Assembly (NCBI RefSeq): GCF_000495475.1
Contig: NZ_ASGZ01000013.1
Coordinates: forward strand, 1 to 64,000
Origin: Candidatus Halobonum tyrrellensis G22
Lineage (GTDB): Archaea > Halobacteriota > Halobacteria > Halobacteriales > Haloferacaceae
Direction of reading: 5' to 3'
Length of the DNA stretch: 64,000 bases
Shown here one piece after another: positions 23,370 to 32,097 of this stretch. How positions within the stretch are numbered: position 1 is the first letter of the stretch; every line of letters begins with the position of its first letter. Position numbers and translations under genes: made by a program. The notes below the pieces were generated by a model. It had not been told where the DNA came from and did no database searches. It saw only the letters and a list, made by a program, of their open reading frames with translations.

Positions 23370-25328
23370 ATGAGTCACCCCGCCGAAGAAGACGACCCCT
23401 TCGAGGACGTCCGTGAGGAGACGGACAACCCGATGCGGCGGCTGTTCGCCGAGTACGGTCGGGAGAACTCCCTCCAGTTCGTCGTCGGTACGCTCGCGAG
23501 CGTCGTCGCCCGCGTGCTCGACCTGATGCCGCCGCTCGTGTTGGGTGTCGCCATCGACGCGCTGTTCAACGAGGGGGCGAACCTCACGTTCGCCGAGGCG
23601 GCCGCCCAGACGCTGCCGCTGTTGACGCCCGCCATGTTGGATGGGGTGGTACCCGCGACCCGCGAGGGGCAGTTCTACCTCGCCATCGGGCTCATCGCGC
23701 TCGGCTTCTTCGGCGGGTCGGCGTTCCACTGGACGCGCAACTGGGGGTGGAACTCGTTCGCCCAGAACATCCAACACGACATCCGCGTCGACACGTACAA
23801 CAAGATGCAGCGGCTCAACATGGACTTCTTCGCCGACAAGCAGACCGGGGAGATGATGTCGGTGCTGTCGAACGACGTCAACCGGCTGGAGCGGTTCCTC
23901 AACGACGGGATGAACTCCTTCTTCCGGCTGTCGGTGATGGTGGTCGCCATCGCGGTGATCCTCTTTACGATGAACTGGCAGCTCGCGCTCGTCGCGCTGG
24001 TGCCGGTGCCGCTCATCACGTTCTTCACGTGGAAGTTCATCAAGACCATCCAGCCGAAGTACGCCGACGTGCGCTCGTCGGTCGGGCAGATGAACTCCCG
24101 GCTGGAGAACAACCTCGGCGGCATCTCCGTCATCAAGACGTCGAACACGGAGGACTTCGAGTCCGACCGCGTCGACGACGTGTCGATGGAGTACTTCGAC
24201 GCCAACTGGGACGCCATCGGCACCCGGATCAAGTTCTTCCCCGGCCTGCGCGTCATCGCGGGTATCGGCTTCGTGCTCACGTTCCTCGTCGGCGGGCTGT
24301 GGGTGCTGAGCGGGCCGCCCGGACCGTTCACGGGGTCGCTCGAACTCGGGCAGTTCGTCGTGTTCATCACGCTGACCCAGCGGTTCATCTGGCCGATGGC
24401 GCAGTTCGGGCAGATCATCAACATGTACCAGCGGGCGCGCGCCTCCTCGGCGCGCATCTTCGGGCTGATGGACGAACCCTCCCGGATCGCCGAGGACCCC
24501 GACGCCGACGCCCTCGACGTGACCGACGGCGAAGTGGTGTACGACGACGTCACCTTCGGCTACGACGACGACGAGACCATCGTCGAGGACGTGAACGTCA
24601 CCGTCCCCGGCGGCGACACGCTCGCGCTCGTCGGTCCGACGGGCGCCGGGAAGTCGACGGTGCTGAAACTGCTCCTCCGGATGTACGACGTCGACGAGGG
24701 GTCGATCACCATCGACGGCCAGGATCTCCGGGACGTCACGATCCCGAGCCTGCGCCGACAGGTCGGCTACGTCTCACAGGACACGTTCATGTTCTACGGG
24801 ACGGTCGCCGACAACATCGCGTACGGCACGTTCGACGCCGACGAGGAGTCGGTCGTCGAGGCGGCGAAGGCCGCGGAGGCCCACGAGTTCATCACCAACC
24901 TCCCCGACGGCTACGACACCGAGGTGGGCGAACGCGGCGTGAAGCTGTCGGGCGGCCAACGCCAGCGGCTCTCCATCGCGCGCGCCATCCTCAAAGACCC
25001 CGAGATCCTGATCCTCGACGAGGCCACGTCGGACGTGGACACGGAGACGGAGATGCTGATCCAGCGGTCGCTCGACGACCTGACCGCCGACCGCACCACG
25101 TTCTCCATCGCCCACCGGCTGTCGACGATCAAGGACGCCGACCAGATCGTCGTCCTGGAGGGCGGCCGGATCGTCGAGCGCGGCCAGCACGACGAACTGC
25201 TCGCCGAGGACGGCCTGTACGCGCACCTCTGGGGCGTCCAGGCGGGCGAGATAGACGAACTCCCCCAGGAGTTCATCGAGCGCGCGACCCGGCGCACCTC
25301 CCGGACGGGCGCCGAGAGCGACGACTGA
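23370..25328 (+). CDS. ABC exporter, fused membrane and ATPase domains (MsbA/MDR type)
   Basis: A 652-residue half-transporter that should act as a homodimer. The N-terminal half has six spans (ABC type-1 exporter fold) with the coupling-helix region MQRLNMDFFADKQTGEMMSVLSNDVNRLE. The ATPase half has Walker A GPTGAGKST, Q-loop VGYVSQDTFMFYGTV, signature LSGGQRQRLSIARA, Walker B ILILDEATSDVD and switch His in SIAHRLSTI. It exports lipids, peptides or drugs; the substrate is unknown. The first 30 residues are acidic and charged. It stands alone between the DUF192 and pgk genes, the latter with its own promoter. Confidence 0.95.
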   Translation: MSHPAEEDDPFEDVREETDNPMRRLFAEYGRENSLQFVVGTLASVVARVLDLMPPLVLGVAIDALFNEGANLTFAEAAAQTLPLLTPAMLDGVVPATREGQFYLAIGLIALGFFGGSAFHWTRNWGWNSFAQNIQHDIRVDTYNKMQRLNMDFFADKQTGEMMSVLSNDVNRLERFLNDGMNSFFRLSVMVVAIAVILFTMNWQLALVALVPVPLITFFTWKFIKTIQPKYADVRSSVGQMNSRLENNLGGISVIKTSNTEDFESDRVDDVSMEYFDANWDAIGTRIKFFPGLRVIAGIGFVLTFLVGGLWVLSGPPGPFTGSLELGQFVVFITLTQRFIWPMAQFGQIINMYQRARASSARIFGLMDEPSRIAEDPDADALDVTDGEVVYDDVTFGYDDDETIVEDVNVTVPGGDTLALVGPTGAGKSTVLKLLLRMYDVDEGSITIDGQDLRDVTIPSLRRQVGYVSQDTFMFYGTVADNIAYGTFDADEESVVEAAKAAEAHEFITNLPDGYDTEVGERGVKLSGGQRQRLSIARAILKDPEILILDEATSDVDTETEMLIQRSLDDLTADRTTFSIAHRLSTIKDADQIVVLEGGRIVERGQHDELLAEDGLYAHLWGVQAGEIDELPQEFIERATRRTSRTGAESDD

Positions 25329-25438
25329 ACCGGGGGCGGGCGCGGGGAACGGCCGACCGTCCGACGCGACCCGCGACCGGCCGTGGGTCGGGCCCGCGGC
25401 CTCACAATCTAAGTGGGAGTCGGGCGACGTTCCGCCCG

Positions 25439-26680
25439 ATGGCATCCGCATCCCCCTCGTTTCAGACGCTCGACGACCTGGCGTCCGGACGGCGCGTCCT
25501 CGCCCGCCTCGACCTCAACTCCCCCGTCGAGGACGGCGCGGTCCGGGACAACCGGCGGTTCTCCCGACACGCCGAGACCGTCGCCGAACTCGCCGACGAC
25601 GGCCACCGCGTCGCGCTGTTGGCCCACCAGGGTCGGCCCGGCGACGACGACTTCGTCTCGCTCGAGGGCCACGCCGAGGTCCTCGCGGAACACGCGGGCG
25701 TCGACGTGGAGTTCGTCCCCGACACGTTCGGCGAGGCGGCGCTCGCGGCGATAGACGACCTGGAGGCGGGCGACGTGCTCCTCCTGGAGAACACCCGGAT
25801 GTGCGGCGACGAACTCCCCGAGGAGGAGCCGGAGACCAAAGCCGACACCGAGTTCGTCCGGACGCTCGCCCCCGAGTTCGACGCGTACGTCAACGACGCT
25901 TACTCCGCCGCCCACCGCAAGCACGCCTCGCTCGTCGGCTTCCCGCTCGTCTTACCCAGCTACGCGGGGCGGGTGATGGAGACGGAGTACGAGGCCAACA
26001 CCGCCATCGCCTCCCGCGAGTTCGACGGCGACGTGACGATGGTGGTCGGCGGGACGAAGGCGACCGACGTGGTCGGCGTGATGGAGGCGCTCGACGAGAA
26101 AGTCGACACGTTCTGTCTGGGCGGCGTCGCCGGCGAGTTGTTCCTCCGCGCGGCGGGCTACCCCGTCGGCCGGGACGTGGACACCGACCTGTTCGACGAC
26201 CAGTGGGCCGACAACGAGGACACCATCCGCTCGGTGCTCGAAGACCGCGAGGGGCAGGTTCGTCTCGCCTCCGACCTGGCGTACGAGGACGACGACGGCG
26301 ACCGCGCCGAGGTGGCGGTCGACGACGTCGACGAGAAGGAGCGGTCGTTCCTCGACGTGGGGAGCGACACCGTCGACGAGTACGACGAGGTGATCCGCGG
26401 GTCGGAGGCGGTGTTCGTCAAGGGCGCGCTCGGCGTCTTCGAGGACGAACGGTTCAGCGATGGGACCGTCGGCGCGCTGTCGGCCATCGCCGAGACCGAC
26501 TGCTTCTCGGTGGTCGGCGGCGGCGACACCTCCCGCGCCATCGAGATGTACGGGCTGAGCGAGGACGACTTCTCGCACGTCTCCATCGCGGGCGGGGCGT
26601 ACATCCGCGCGCTGACGGGCGAACCGCTGCCCGCGATCGAGCTACTCGAACGGAACGCGGCCGGCGAGTTCGACGGGTGA
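25439..26680 (+). CDS. pgk: phosphoglycerate kinase
   Basis: A 413-residue archaeal-type phosphoglycerate kinase, which transfers phosphate between 1,3-bisphosphoglycerate and ADP. The N-terminal substrate side shows LARLDLNSPVEDGAVRDNRRFSRH, then LAHQGRPG and LLLENTRM; the C-terminal nucleotide side shows VVGGTKATDV, KGALGVFED, VVGGGDTSRA and a closing SIAGGAYIRALTGEPLPAIELL. Its partner enzyme GAPDH is encoded 3 kb away on the other strand. A weak TATA (CAATCTAAG at 25404) lies about 27-35 bases before ATG. The last 39 bases overlap the convergent gene at 26642-26992. Confidence 0.96.
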   Translation: MASASPSFQTLDDLASGRRVLARLDLNSPVEDGAVRDNRRFSRHAETVAELADDGHRVALLAHQGRPGDDDFVSLEGHAEVLAEHAGVDVEFVPDTFGEAALAAIDDLEAGDVLLLENTRMCGDELPEEEPETKADTEFVRTLAPEFDAYVNDAYSAAHRKHASLVGFPLVLPSYAGRVMETEYEANTAIASREFDGDVTMVVGGTKATDVVGVMEALDEKVDTFCLGGVAGELFLRAAGYPVGRDVDTDLFDDQWADNEDTIRSVLEDREGQVRLASDLAYEDDDGDRAEVAVDDVDEKERSFLDVGSDTVDEYDEVIRGSEAVFVKGALGVFEDERFSDGTVGALSAIAETDCFSVVGGGDTSRAIEMYGLSEDDFSHVSIAGGAYIRALTGEPLPAIELLERNAAGEFDG

Positions 26681-26992
26681 CGGACGGGTCCCGGGAGGCT
26701 CCTCCCCGTCGCCCTCGCCGTCGTCCGCGCTTCCGTCATCATCGTCGGTATGGTCGCCGCCGCCGGAGCCGTCGGCGGCCGTGCCGTCCGAACCGGCCTC
26801 GCCACCACCGGCGGTCGCCTCGCGGACGGCCGCGAGCGTGCCGTTCAGCAGGCCGTGGGCCGCGAGCCACCCGCCGGGGACGGCGGTCACGACGGCGCCG
26901 TGGCTGTGCGGTTCGGCGACGGCGTAACAGATACCGTACGCGGCGACGGTGAGACCGACCGCGACGTACGCCGGGTAGCGGAGGGGGACCAT
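26642..26992 (-). CDS. small haloarchaeal membrane protein, acidic C-terminus
   Basis: A 116-residue protein with two predicted hydrophobic segments (YVAVGLTVAAYGICYAVAE and VVTAVPGGWLAAHGLLNGTLAAV) followed by a disordered tail rich in Gly, Asp and Glu. The composition is that of a real haloarchaeal protein, but I do not recognise the family. Its 3' end overlaps the 3' end of pgk by 39 bases in the opposite direction, so the final 13 residues (ELAGRVPFE region) may be constrained by pgk rather than by function. Confidence 0.6.
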   Translation of the reverse strand: MVPLRYPAYVAVGLTVAAYGICYAVAEPHSHGAVVTAVPGGWLAAHGLLNGTLAAVREATAGGGEAGSDGTAADGSGGGDHTDDDDGSADDGEGDGEEPPGTRPSPVELAGRVPFE

Positions 26993-27021
26993 ACCGCTTC
27001 GTTACCGGTCAGCCACATAGC

Positions 27022-27261
27022 GGTTTCGTCGCGTTCCGAGCCCTCGGGGACGAGGGTTACACTGTCGAACGGGAGACCAATCACACGGTCGACCTGCCGG
27101 CGTCGCTCGCGTCCCCCTTCTACGCCGCCCACCTACTGACGCTCGCCCTCGTCGGCTACTGGCTGGTGTGGTGGTACGGGTGGGCGCGCCTCCACCGGGA
27201 GTTCGGCTGGGTCCACGAGTCGGAGCGGCCGGAGCGGTCTGAGCGGCCGGGTCGGGTGTGA
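27022..27261 (+). pseudogene. possible remnant of a small membrane protein, no start codon
   Basis: About 80 codons are open and protein-like, ending at TGA 27261: GFVAFRALGDEGYTVERE, a spacer, a clear membrane span (AAHLLTLALVGYWLVWWYG) and an amphipathic basic tail with repeats of Glu-Arg-Pro/Ser. The frame stays open back to a stop at 26950-26952, but contains no ATG, GTG or TTG in the whole stretch. A lost 5' end, an upstream frameshift or a non-standard start are all possible. It faces the YihY gene, with 15 bases between the two stop codons. Confidence 0.45.
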
Positions 27262-27276
27262 GTCGGTCGCCGACCG

Positions 27277-28077
27277 TCAGCGCTTCCGCGGGAGCGTCGC
27301 GAGCGGCGTGGGCCGGGCGAGGACGACGTTGACCACCGCGCCCACGAGCAGGATGATCCCTGCGAAGTAGAGGAACAGCACGAACAGCACCAGCGCGCCG
27401 AGGAGGCCGTACGCCTGATACCGGGTGGCGCCGCTGGCGTAAATCCGGAAGGCGATCTGGAGGAGGAGCCACCCGACGGCGGTGAACACCGCCCCGGGGA
27501 GCGTGTGCCGTACCGTCACCGGAACCGGCGGGAGCACGTAGTACAGCGGGAGGAGCGCGACGGCCACCACGACCAACGCGGTCAGGTTCCCGACCACGCG
27601 CGGAAACGGGACCTCGAACGACCCGTACGTCAGCGCGATGCTCGTCGCCGACAGCAGGACGAACGCGAGCAAGATCAGCCCGAGGACGACCACCCCGTCT
27701 TTGAGTTCGTCGACCAGCGACGGCGTGTCGCCCGTGTCGTACACCTCGGCGAACGCCGTCGAGAGCCCGCGGAACACCTTCAGTCCGCTCCAGAGCGCGA
27801 GCAGCAACCCCACGACACCCGCGGCGCCGTGGCCGGCCTCGGCGGACAACAGCGGCTGGAGGACGCCCGCGACGCTCTCGGGGACGTTCGACTCGACGGC
27901 GGAGACCACCGCACCCGCCGCGCCGACGTACGAGAGGAGCGCGATCACGACGACGAACAGCGGGATCAGCGACGCGAGCGCGTAGTGGGCGAAGCTCGCC
28001 GCCATGAACGTGATCTCCCTGTCCCGAGCCGTATCGACCACCCGACGTGCGTTGCTCTCAAGCGACACCGGATTCAC
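27277..28077 (-). CDS. YihY/UPF0761 family membrane protein
   Basis: A 266-residue integral membrane protein with six predicted spans. Landmarks are TFMAASFAHYALASLIPLFVVVIALL at the N-terminus, the central LWSGLKVFRGLSTAFAEVYDT and the late TLPGAVFTAVGWLLLQIAFRIYASGATRYQAYGLLGALVLFVLFLYFAGIILLVGAVVN. The family was once labelled ribonuclease BN, which is wrong; its real role is unknown, perhaps envelope related. The start is a GTG at 28077, the first codon fitting the family's charged N-terminus (SLESNARRVVDTARDREI). Confidence 0.9.
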   Translation of the reverse strand: MNPVSLESNARRVVDTARDREITFMAASFAHYALASLIPLFVVVIALLSYVGAAGAVVSAVESNVPESVAGVLQPLLSAEAGHGAAGVVGLLLALWSGLKVFRGLSTAFAEVYDTGDTPSLVDELKDGVVVLGLILLAFVLLSATSIALTYGSFEVPFPRVVGNLTALVVVAVALLPLYYVLPPVPVTVRHTLPGAVFTAVGWLLLQIAFRIYASGATRYQAYGLLGALVLFVLFLYFAGIILLVGAVVNVVLARPTPLATLPRKR

Positions 28078-28217
28078 CCGACATGCCCGCCCCTGCTCGC
28101 GCCGACACTATCAGAGTTGTCGCCGATCCGGCCGCGCGACCCCCCCGCGGCCGTTGATTTCACGCACCAGGCGTCGTATCTTCTGCGGCCAGCCCCGCGG
28201 GACCGGGGGGCGAGGGG

Positions 28218-28330
28218 GTGAGCGACGAGCCGAGTCGAGGCAGTGCGGGCGCGGAGTGGCGCGGGGCGCGGGGCGACGCGGGGGCGAGGAGCGGCGCGGG
28301 GCGAGGAACCGCACGTGACCGCCCGGGGGT
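28218..28330 (+). other. GC-rich low-complexity leader region
   Basis: The 282-base gap between the YihY and phosphodiesterase genes contains runs based on GCGGGGCG and GGGCGAGG between about 28240 and 28305. Open frames across it are Arg/Gly-rich and non-coding in character. No promoter box is obvious. Confidence 0.4.
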
Positions 28331-28359
28331 TGATGAGCGACGAGGACGGAACGTCGCCC

Positions 28360-28848
28360 ATGCAGATCGGCGTCGTCTCCGACACCCACGACAACGCACG
28401 CTACGTCGAACGCGCGGTCGACCTGTTCGAGAGCCGGGCGGACGCGGTGGTCCACTGCGGCGACGTGGTGGCGCCCTTCTCGGCGGCGCCGTTCGACGCC
28501 GACTTCGACTTCTACGCCGTCCGCGGCAACAACGACGGCGAGTGGGCGCTCTCCGGGACGATAGACGAGTTCGGGACGTACCTCGGCGAGATGGGCGAAC
28601 TGACGTTCGACGGGGTCGAGTTCGCAGTCTACCACGGGACGAGCGAGCCGATAGTCGACGCGCTGTGTGCGTGCGGGTCGTACGACTACGTCCTCCGCGG
28701 GCACACCCACGAGCGGGTCCGCGAGGAGCGCGGCGGGACGGTCCACCTCAACCCCGGCGGCGTCCCCATCCCCGGCCAAGAGGCGGAGCCGGCGGCGATG
28801 CTCGTCGACACCGAGTCGGGCGAGGTGACGACCGAGTCGCTCGGGTAG
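28360..28848 (+). CDS. YfcE-type metallophosphodiesterase
   Basis: A 162-residue calcineurin-like phosphoesterase. All metal motifs are present: GVVSDTHDN (D-x-H), VVHCGDVV (GD), VRGNNDGE (GNxD), YHGTSE and LRGHTHERVR (GHTH). Size and order match the YfcE/MJ0936 group, which hydrolyses phosphodiesters in vitro; the physiological substrate is unknown. ATG 28360 puts the first beta-strand at the N-terminus as in homologues; ATG 28333 would add nine acidic residues and is also possible. Confidence 0.88.
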   Translation: MQIGVVSDTHDNARYVERAVDLFESRADAVVHCGDVVAPFSAAPFDADFDFYAVRGNNDGEWALSGTIDEFGTYLGEMGELTFDGVEFAVYHGTSEPIVDALCACGSYDYVLRGHTHERVREERGGTVHLNPGGVPIPGQEAEPAAMLVDTESGEVTTESLG

Positions 28849-28894
28849 CGGTGCGAGCGGGAAGCGTGCCGTCCCGCCTAGACACCGGTGGGGT

Positions 28895-29602
28895 CTACTC
28901 CCGGACGACGATGATCGGGAGGTGAGTCTGCTCGGCGACCGACTCGTACATCTCGCCGAACACCCGCTCGTACCCGGTGTCTTGCGTCTCGCCCATGATG
29001 ATCAGGTCGTAGCCGTCGGCCGCGCTGCTGACCGCGAACGACGGGTCGTCGGAGACGACGACTTCGGTGTCGACGCCGGTCGAGGGGTAGCCCGCCTCGA
29101 CCAGGCCGGTCTTGACCTCCGAGAGGAACGCCTCGGCGTCCGCCACCGCGTCGTCGTCGTCCGCGACGTGCAACAGCGTCGTGTGGATGAGTCCGGACTC
29201 CTCGAGCGTGCTCACGAACTCGACGACCGGATCGGCGAACTTGCGGTCGCGGATCGGGACCAGGATCCGGCCGAGCGTGGTGATGGGGTTGGTGATCAGG
29301 AGCGCGTCGGCGTCCCGTTCTTCGGCCACGGTGGAGGGGACGTCGGTCAGGTCGTGCCCCATGACGAGTTCGACCTCCGCGGTCTCCCCCTCCCGGACGA
29401 AGTTCGACGCCAGACTGTACAGCGTGTTCTTCGCCTCTATCTCACGGCGGTGTCTCTCGTCGTCGTCGACGCCGTCGGGGAGTTCGTACACGCCGAGCAG
29501 GACCACCCGACAGGGTGTCGTGACGTCGATGAACGTCGGGGGGAGCGGGTCCGGGTCGGGAAACTCGATCGGGATGACGACCGTCTGGGGTTGTGCGTCC
29601 AT
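28895..29602 (-). CDS. tandem universal stress protein (UspA) domain protein
   Basis: A 235-residue protein made of two Usp-like alpha/beta domains. The first (residues 1-110) begins TVVIPIEFP and ends ADALLITNPI. The second (about 112-235) begins RILVPIRDRKFADPVVEFV and has the ending DLIIMGETQDTGYERVFGEMYESVAEQTHLPIIVVRE. The ATP-binding Gly-x2-Gly-x9-Gly-Ser pattern is degenerate in both. Related haloarchaeal proteins are linked to stress or transport regulation. A TATA box 25-33 bases before the ATG gives a leaderless mRNA. Neighbour gap has its own promoter and the same direction. Confidence 0.82.
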   Translation of the reverse strand: MDAQPQTVVIPIEFPDPDPLPPTFIDVTTPCRVVLLGVYELPDGVDDDERHRREIEAKNTLYSLASNFVREGETAEVELVMGHDLTDVPSTVAEERDADALLITNPITTLGRILVPIRDRKFADPVVEFVSTLEESGLIHTTLLHVADDDDAVADAEAFLSEVKTGLVEAGYPSTGVDTEVVVSDDPSFAVSSAADGYDLIIMGETQDTGYERVFGEMYESVAEQTHLPIIVVRE

Positions 29603-29626
29603 CGGGTACGATGTCCGGCGGAGCGT

Positions 29627-29635
29627 GCTAAAAGC
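29627..29635 (-). promoter_or_regulatory. TATA box of the Usp gene
   Basis: The minus strand reads GCTTTTAGC, 25-33 bases before ATG 29602. Confidence 0.6.
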
Positions 29636-29656
29636 GATGGGGACACGCGCCCGGGT

Positions 29657-30730
29657 TCAGTCGCCGGCTTCCCGGGGGACGACCCGCTGGCGCGCGCCGC
29701 CGAACAGCGATTCGAGGCCGACCCCGAGCGTCTCGTCGGTGGTCGCCATGCTCGTCGCCCGGTCCTCCCGGTCCAACAGCGCGCGGACCGCGTCGATGTT
29801 CTCGGGGATCACGTCCGACTCCTGGTGGATCGACTGGAACAGGTACAGATCCGCCCCGTCGACCGAGATGGAGTCCTCCCAGATGCAGTTCTCCCAGAGG
29901 TCGCCGCGCGGGCGGCCGGTGTCCATCGCGAACTCCTTCAGCTTCCCCGTGCCGTCGATGCCCGTCTCCTCGGGGACGAGGAACAGCCGCGACTCCGCGT
30001 CGAGCAGGTCGTGAACCGCCTCGACGTCGGGTTCCGCCTCGAGCGTGACGTTGACCGAGTGGAGATGCATCAGCGTCGCGGGCACCTTCACGCCGAGCGT
30101 GTCGATGTCGACGTCCGGGAGGATGGTGTTCACGTCCGGGCCGTGATGGGAGGGGATGTGGACCGGGTCGGGGAGGATGTCGTTGATCGGGCCGCGGGAG
30201 GTCTGGCCGGGGTCGCCGCCGCGGCGAACCAGCGTCACGCGCGCCTTCTCGACGCCGTACTCCTCGTCGAGCGGCGCGAGCAGTCGCGAGAGCCCCGTCG
30301 TGTTACACGAGACGACGCGGACGTACTCCACGTCGTCGTCGGTCGCCAGGTCGTAGTTCGCGCGGGCGTTGAAGCTGGCGTCGCCCACGTCGGCGCCCTC
30401 GCCGCCCTGGAAGATGGCGGGCGTGTCGTACTGCTCGTACAACTCGCGGTTCTGCTCGCCGATGCCCGACGGCGTGGTGTCGATGACCACGTCCGCTCGC
30501 ATCACCATGTCCTCGACCTCGCCCGCGATGTCGATGCCGGCGTCGTGGAACAGTTCCGCGCGCTCGGGGATCGCGGCGTACAGCGGGTACCCCTTCCGGA
30601 CGGCCGCCTCCGCCTCGTAGTTCGGGCTGGTCTTGGCCACGCCCGCCAACTCCATGTCGGGCTGTCCCGCCACCGCGTCCGCGACCCGCTTTCCGATCGT
30701 GCCGTACCCGTTGACGCCGACCTGTATCAT
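29657..30730 (-). CDS. gap: glyceraldehyde-3-phosphate dehydrogenase, archaeal type II
   Basis: A 357-residue archaeal GAPDH that interconverts glyceraldehyde-3-phosphate and 1,3-bisphosphoglycerate. The N-terminal Rossmann motif is [15 protein letters not shown], and the catalytic Cys lies in [15 protein letters not shown]. Downstream are [21 protein letters not shown] and the HSH region ([19 protein letters not shown]) typical of the type II enzyme. In Haloferax the type II enzyme serves mainly gluconeogenesis; by analogy this one may too. A strong TATA box lies 25-35 bases upstream. The pgk gene lies nearby, convergent but not cotranscribed. Confidence 0.96.
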   Translation of the reverse strand: MIQVGVNGYGTIGKRVADAVAGQPDMELAGVAKTSPNYEAEAAVRKGYPLYAAIPERAELFHDAGIDIAGEVEDMVMRADVVIDTTPSGIGEQNRELYEQYDTPAIFQGGEGADVGDASFNARANYDLATDDDVEYVRVVSCNTTGLSRLLAPLDEEYGVEKARVTLVRRGGDPGQTSRGPINDILPDPVHIPSHHGPDVNTILPDVDIDTLGVKVPATLMHLHSVNVTLEAEPDVEAVHDLLDAESRLFLVPEETGIDGTGKLKEFAMDTGRPRGDLWENCIWEDSISVDGADLYLFQSIHQESDVIPENIDAVRALLDREDRATSMATTDETLGVGLESLFGGARQRVVPREAGD

Positions 30731-30754
30731 TGGTGGTGAGTCGCCGGGCTGGTA

Positions 30755-30765
30755 GGTTAATAGTT
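30755..30765 (-). promoter_or_regulatory. TATA box of gap
   Basis: The minus strand reads AACTATTAACC, 25-35 bases before ATG 30730, in an AT-rich island between gap and the divergent peptidase gene. Confidence 0.6.
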
Positions 30766-30873
30766 ACGTGCCTACTCGAAAAGGAATAATCCGGTCGCGA
30801 GTAACTCCCCGCGTCGGGGACGGCCGCCCGGCGCGAAAGGAAGACCTAACGCCCGGGCGACCGACCGGCGGGT

Positions 30874-31824
30874 ATGGACGACGACCTCCGGACGGCCGCC
30901 GAGACGGCGGTCGAGCAGTGTCTGTCGCTCGGTTCCGAGGAGTCGCTCGTCGTGGTCACCGACGACGAGCGCGTCGAGATCGGCGAGGCGCTGTACGGCG
31001 TCGCGAGCGGCGTGACCGACGACGCGAGCGTCGTGCGCTACCCGCCGGGCGACCAACACGGCGGGGAACCGCCCGCGCCCGTCGCCGCCGCGATGGAGGC
31101 GGCGGACGCGTTCCTCGCGCCGACGACCAAGAGCCTGAGCCACACCCGCGCGCGCGGCGCGGCCTGCGAGGCGGGCGCGCGCGGCGCGACGCTCCCCGGC
31201 ATCACCCGCGAGGTGTTCACGGCGGGGCTCGACGCCGACTACGACGCCATCGCGGCCGCCTGCGACGACGTACTCGCGCAGGTCGCAGACGCCGAGACGG
31301 TGCGCGTGACGACCGAGGCGGGCACCGACATCACCGTCGAAGCCGGCGACCGGGCGTGGCGGAGCGACACGGGCGACGTGAGCGACCCCGGCGCGTTCTC
31401 GAACCTGCCCGCGGGCGAGGTGTTCGTCAGCCCCGAGACGGCCGACGGCACCTACGTCGTCGACGGGACGATGATGCCCCACGGGCTGTTGGAGGGCGAG
31501 CGGCTCCGGTTCGAGGTGGCGGACGGCTACGTGACCGACATCTCCGACGACGAGGTCCGCGCGCAAGTCGAGACCGCCGCCGATGAGGTGGGCGACGACG
31601 CGTACAACCTCGCGGAACTCGGCATCGGGACGAACGTCGCGGTCGACGAACTGGTGGGGTCGGTGCTGCTCGACGAGAAGGCCGCCGGCACCGTCCACCT
31701 CGCCATCGGCGACGACGCCGGCATCGGCGGCGACACCGACGCGCCGCTCCACCTCGACGGGATCGTTCGCGAGCCGACCGTGTACGCGGACGGCGAGGTC
31801 GTAGACCTCCCGGTCGAGCGGTGA
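30874..31824 (+). CDS. M29-type aminopeptidase (thermophilic aminopeptidase family)
   Basis: A 316-residue protein resembling the M29 aminopeptidase group, including the shorter archaeal leucyl-aminopeptidase homologues. Recognisable parts are DAFLAPTTKSLSHTRARGAACEAGARGATLPGIT, a central VRVTTEAGTDITVEAGDRAWRSDTGDVSDPGAFSNLPAGEVFVSPE with metal-binding Glu, and the C-terminal NLAELGIGTN ... GTVHLAIGDDAGIGGDTDAPLHLDGIV carrying further metal ligands. It should remove N-terminal residues from peptides in the cytoplasm. Divergent from gap across a 143-base promoter region. Confidence 0.85.
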   Translation: MDDDLRTAAETAVEQCLSLGSEESLVVVTDDERVEIGEALYGVASGVTDDASVVRYPPGDQHGGEPPAPVAAAMEAADAFLAPTTKSLSHTRARGAACEAGARGATLPGITREVFTAGLDADYDAIAAACDDVLAQVADAETVRVTTEAGTDITVEAGDRAWRSDTGDVSDPGAFSNLPAGEVFVSPETADGTYVVDGTMMPHGLLEGERLRFEVADGYVTDISDDEVRAQVETAADEVGDDAYNLAELGIGTNVAVDELVGSVLLDEKAAGTVHLAIGDDAGIGGDTDAPLHLDGIVREPTVYADGEVVDLPVER

Positions 31825-32097
31825 AACCGCGAGACGGCGGGGCAGTGGAACTGCCTCGGTAATGTGAGCGGTGACGCGGGAGCCGCGAGCGGGGGCGGTC
31901 GGAGCGGTCCGGCTACGGACCGGACGGCCGTCCCGTTCGTCCCGTCCGCACGCCGCGTTCAGCCGGCCGTACGTGCGGGGACGCCAGGCGTCACCTCGCC
32001 GCGGAGCCACCGCTCTCGGGGTCGGCGCGTCGTTCCCGGCAGGCGCCCGCCTCGGCGAAGCGGGGGCGGGCCGGCCGGGTGACGGGACCCGACCGCC

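Noticed and set aside
28218-28330. N-terminal extension of the phosphodiesterase to 28243
   Set aside because: The added residues are Arg/Gly/Ala-rich low complexity from GCGGGGCG repeats, and the fold begins right at ATG 28360.
31825-32097. Small gene between the M29-type peptidase and ilvE
   Set aside because: Only Arg/Gly/Pro-rich shadow frames, no TATA-start pair.
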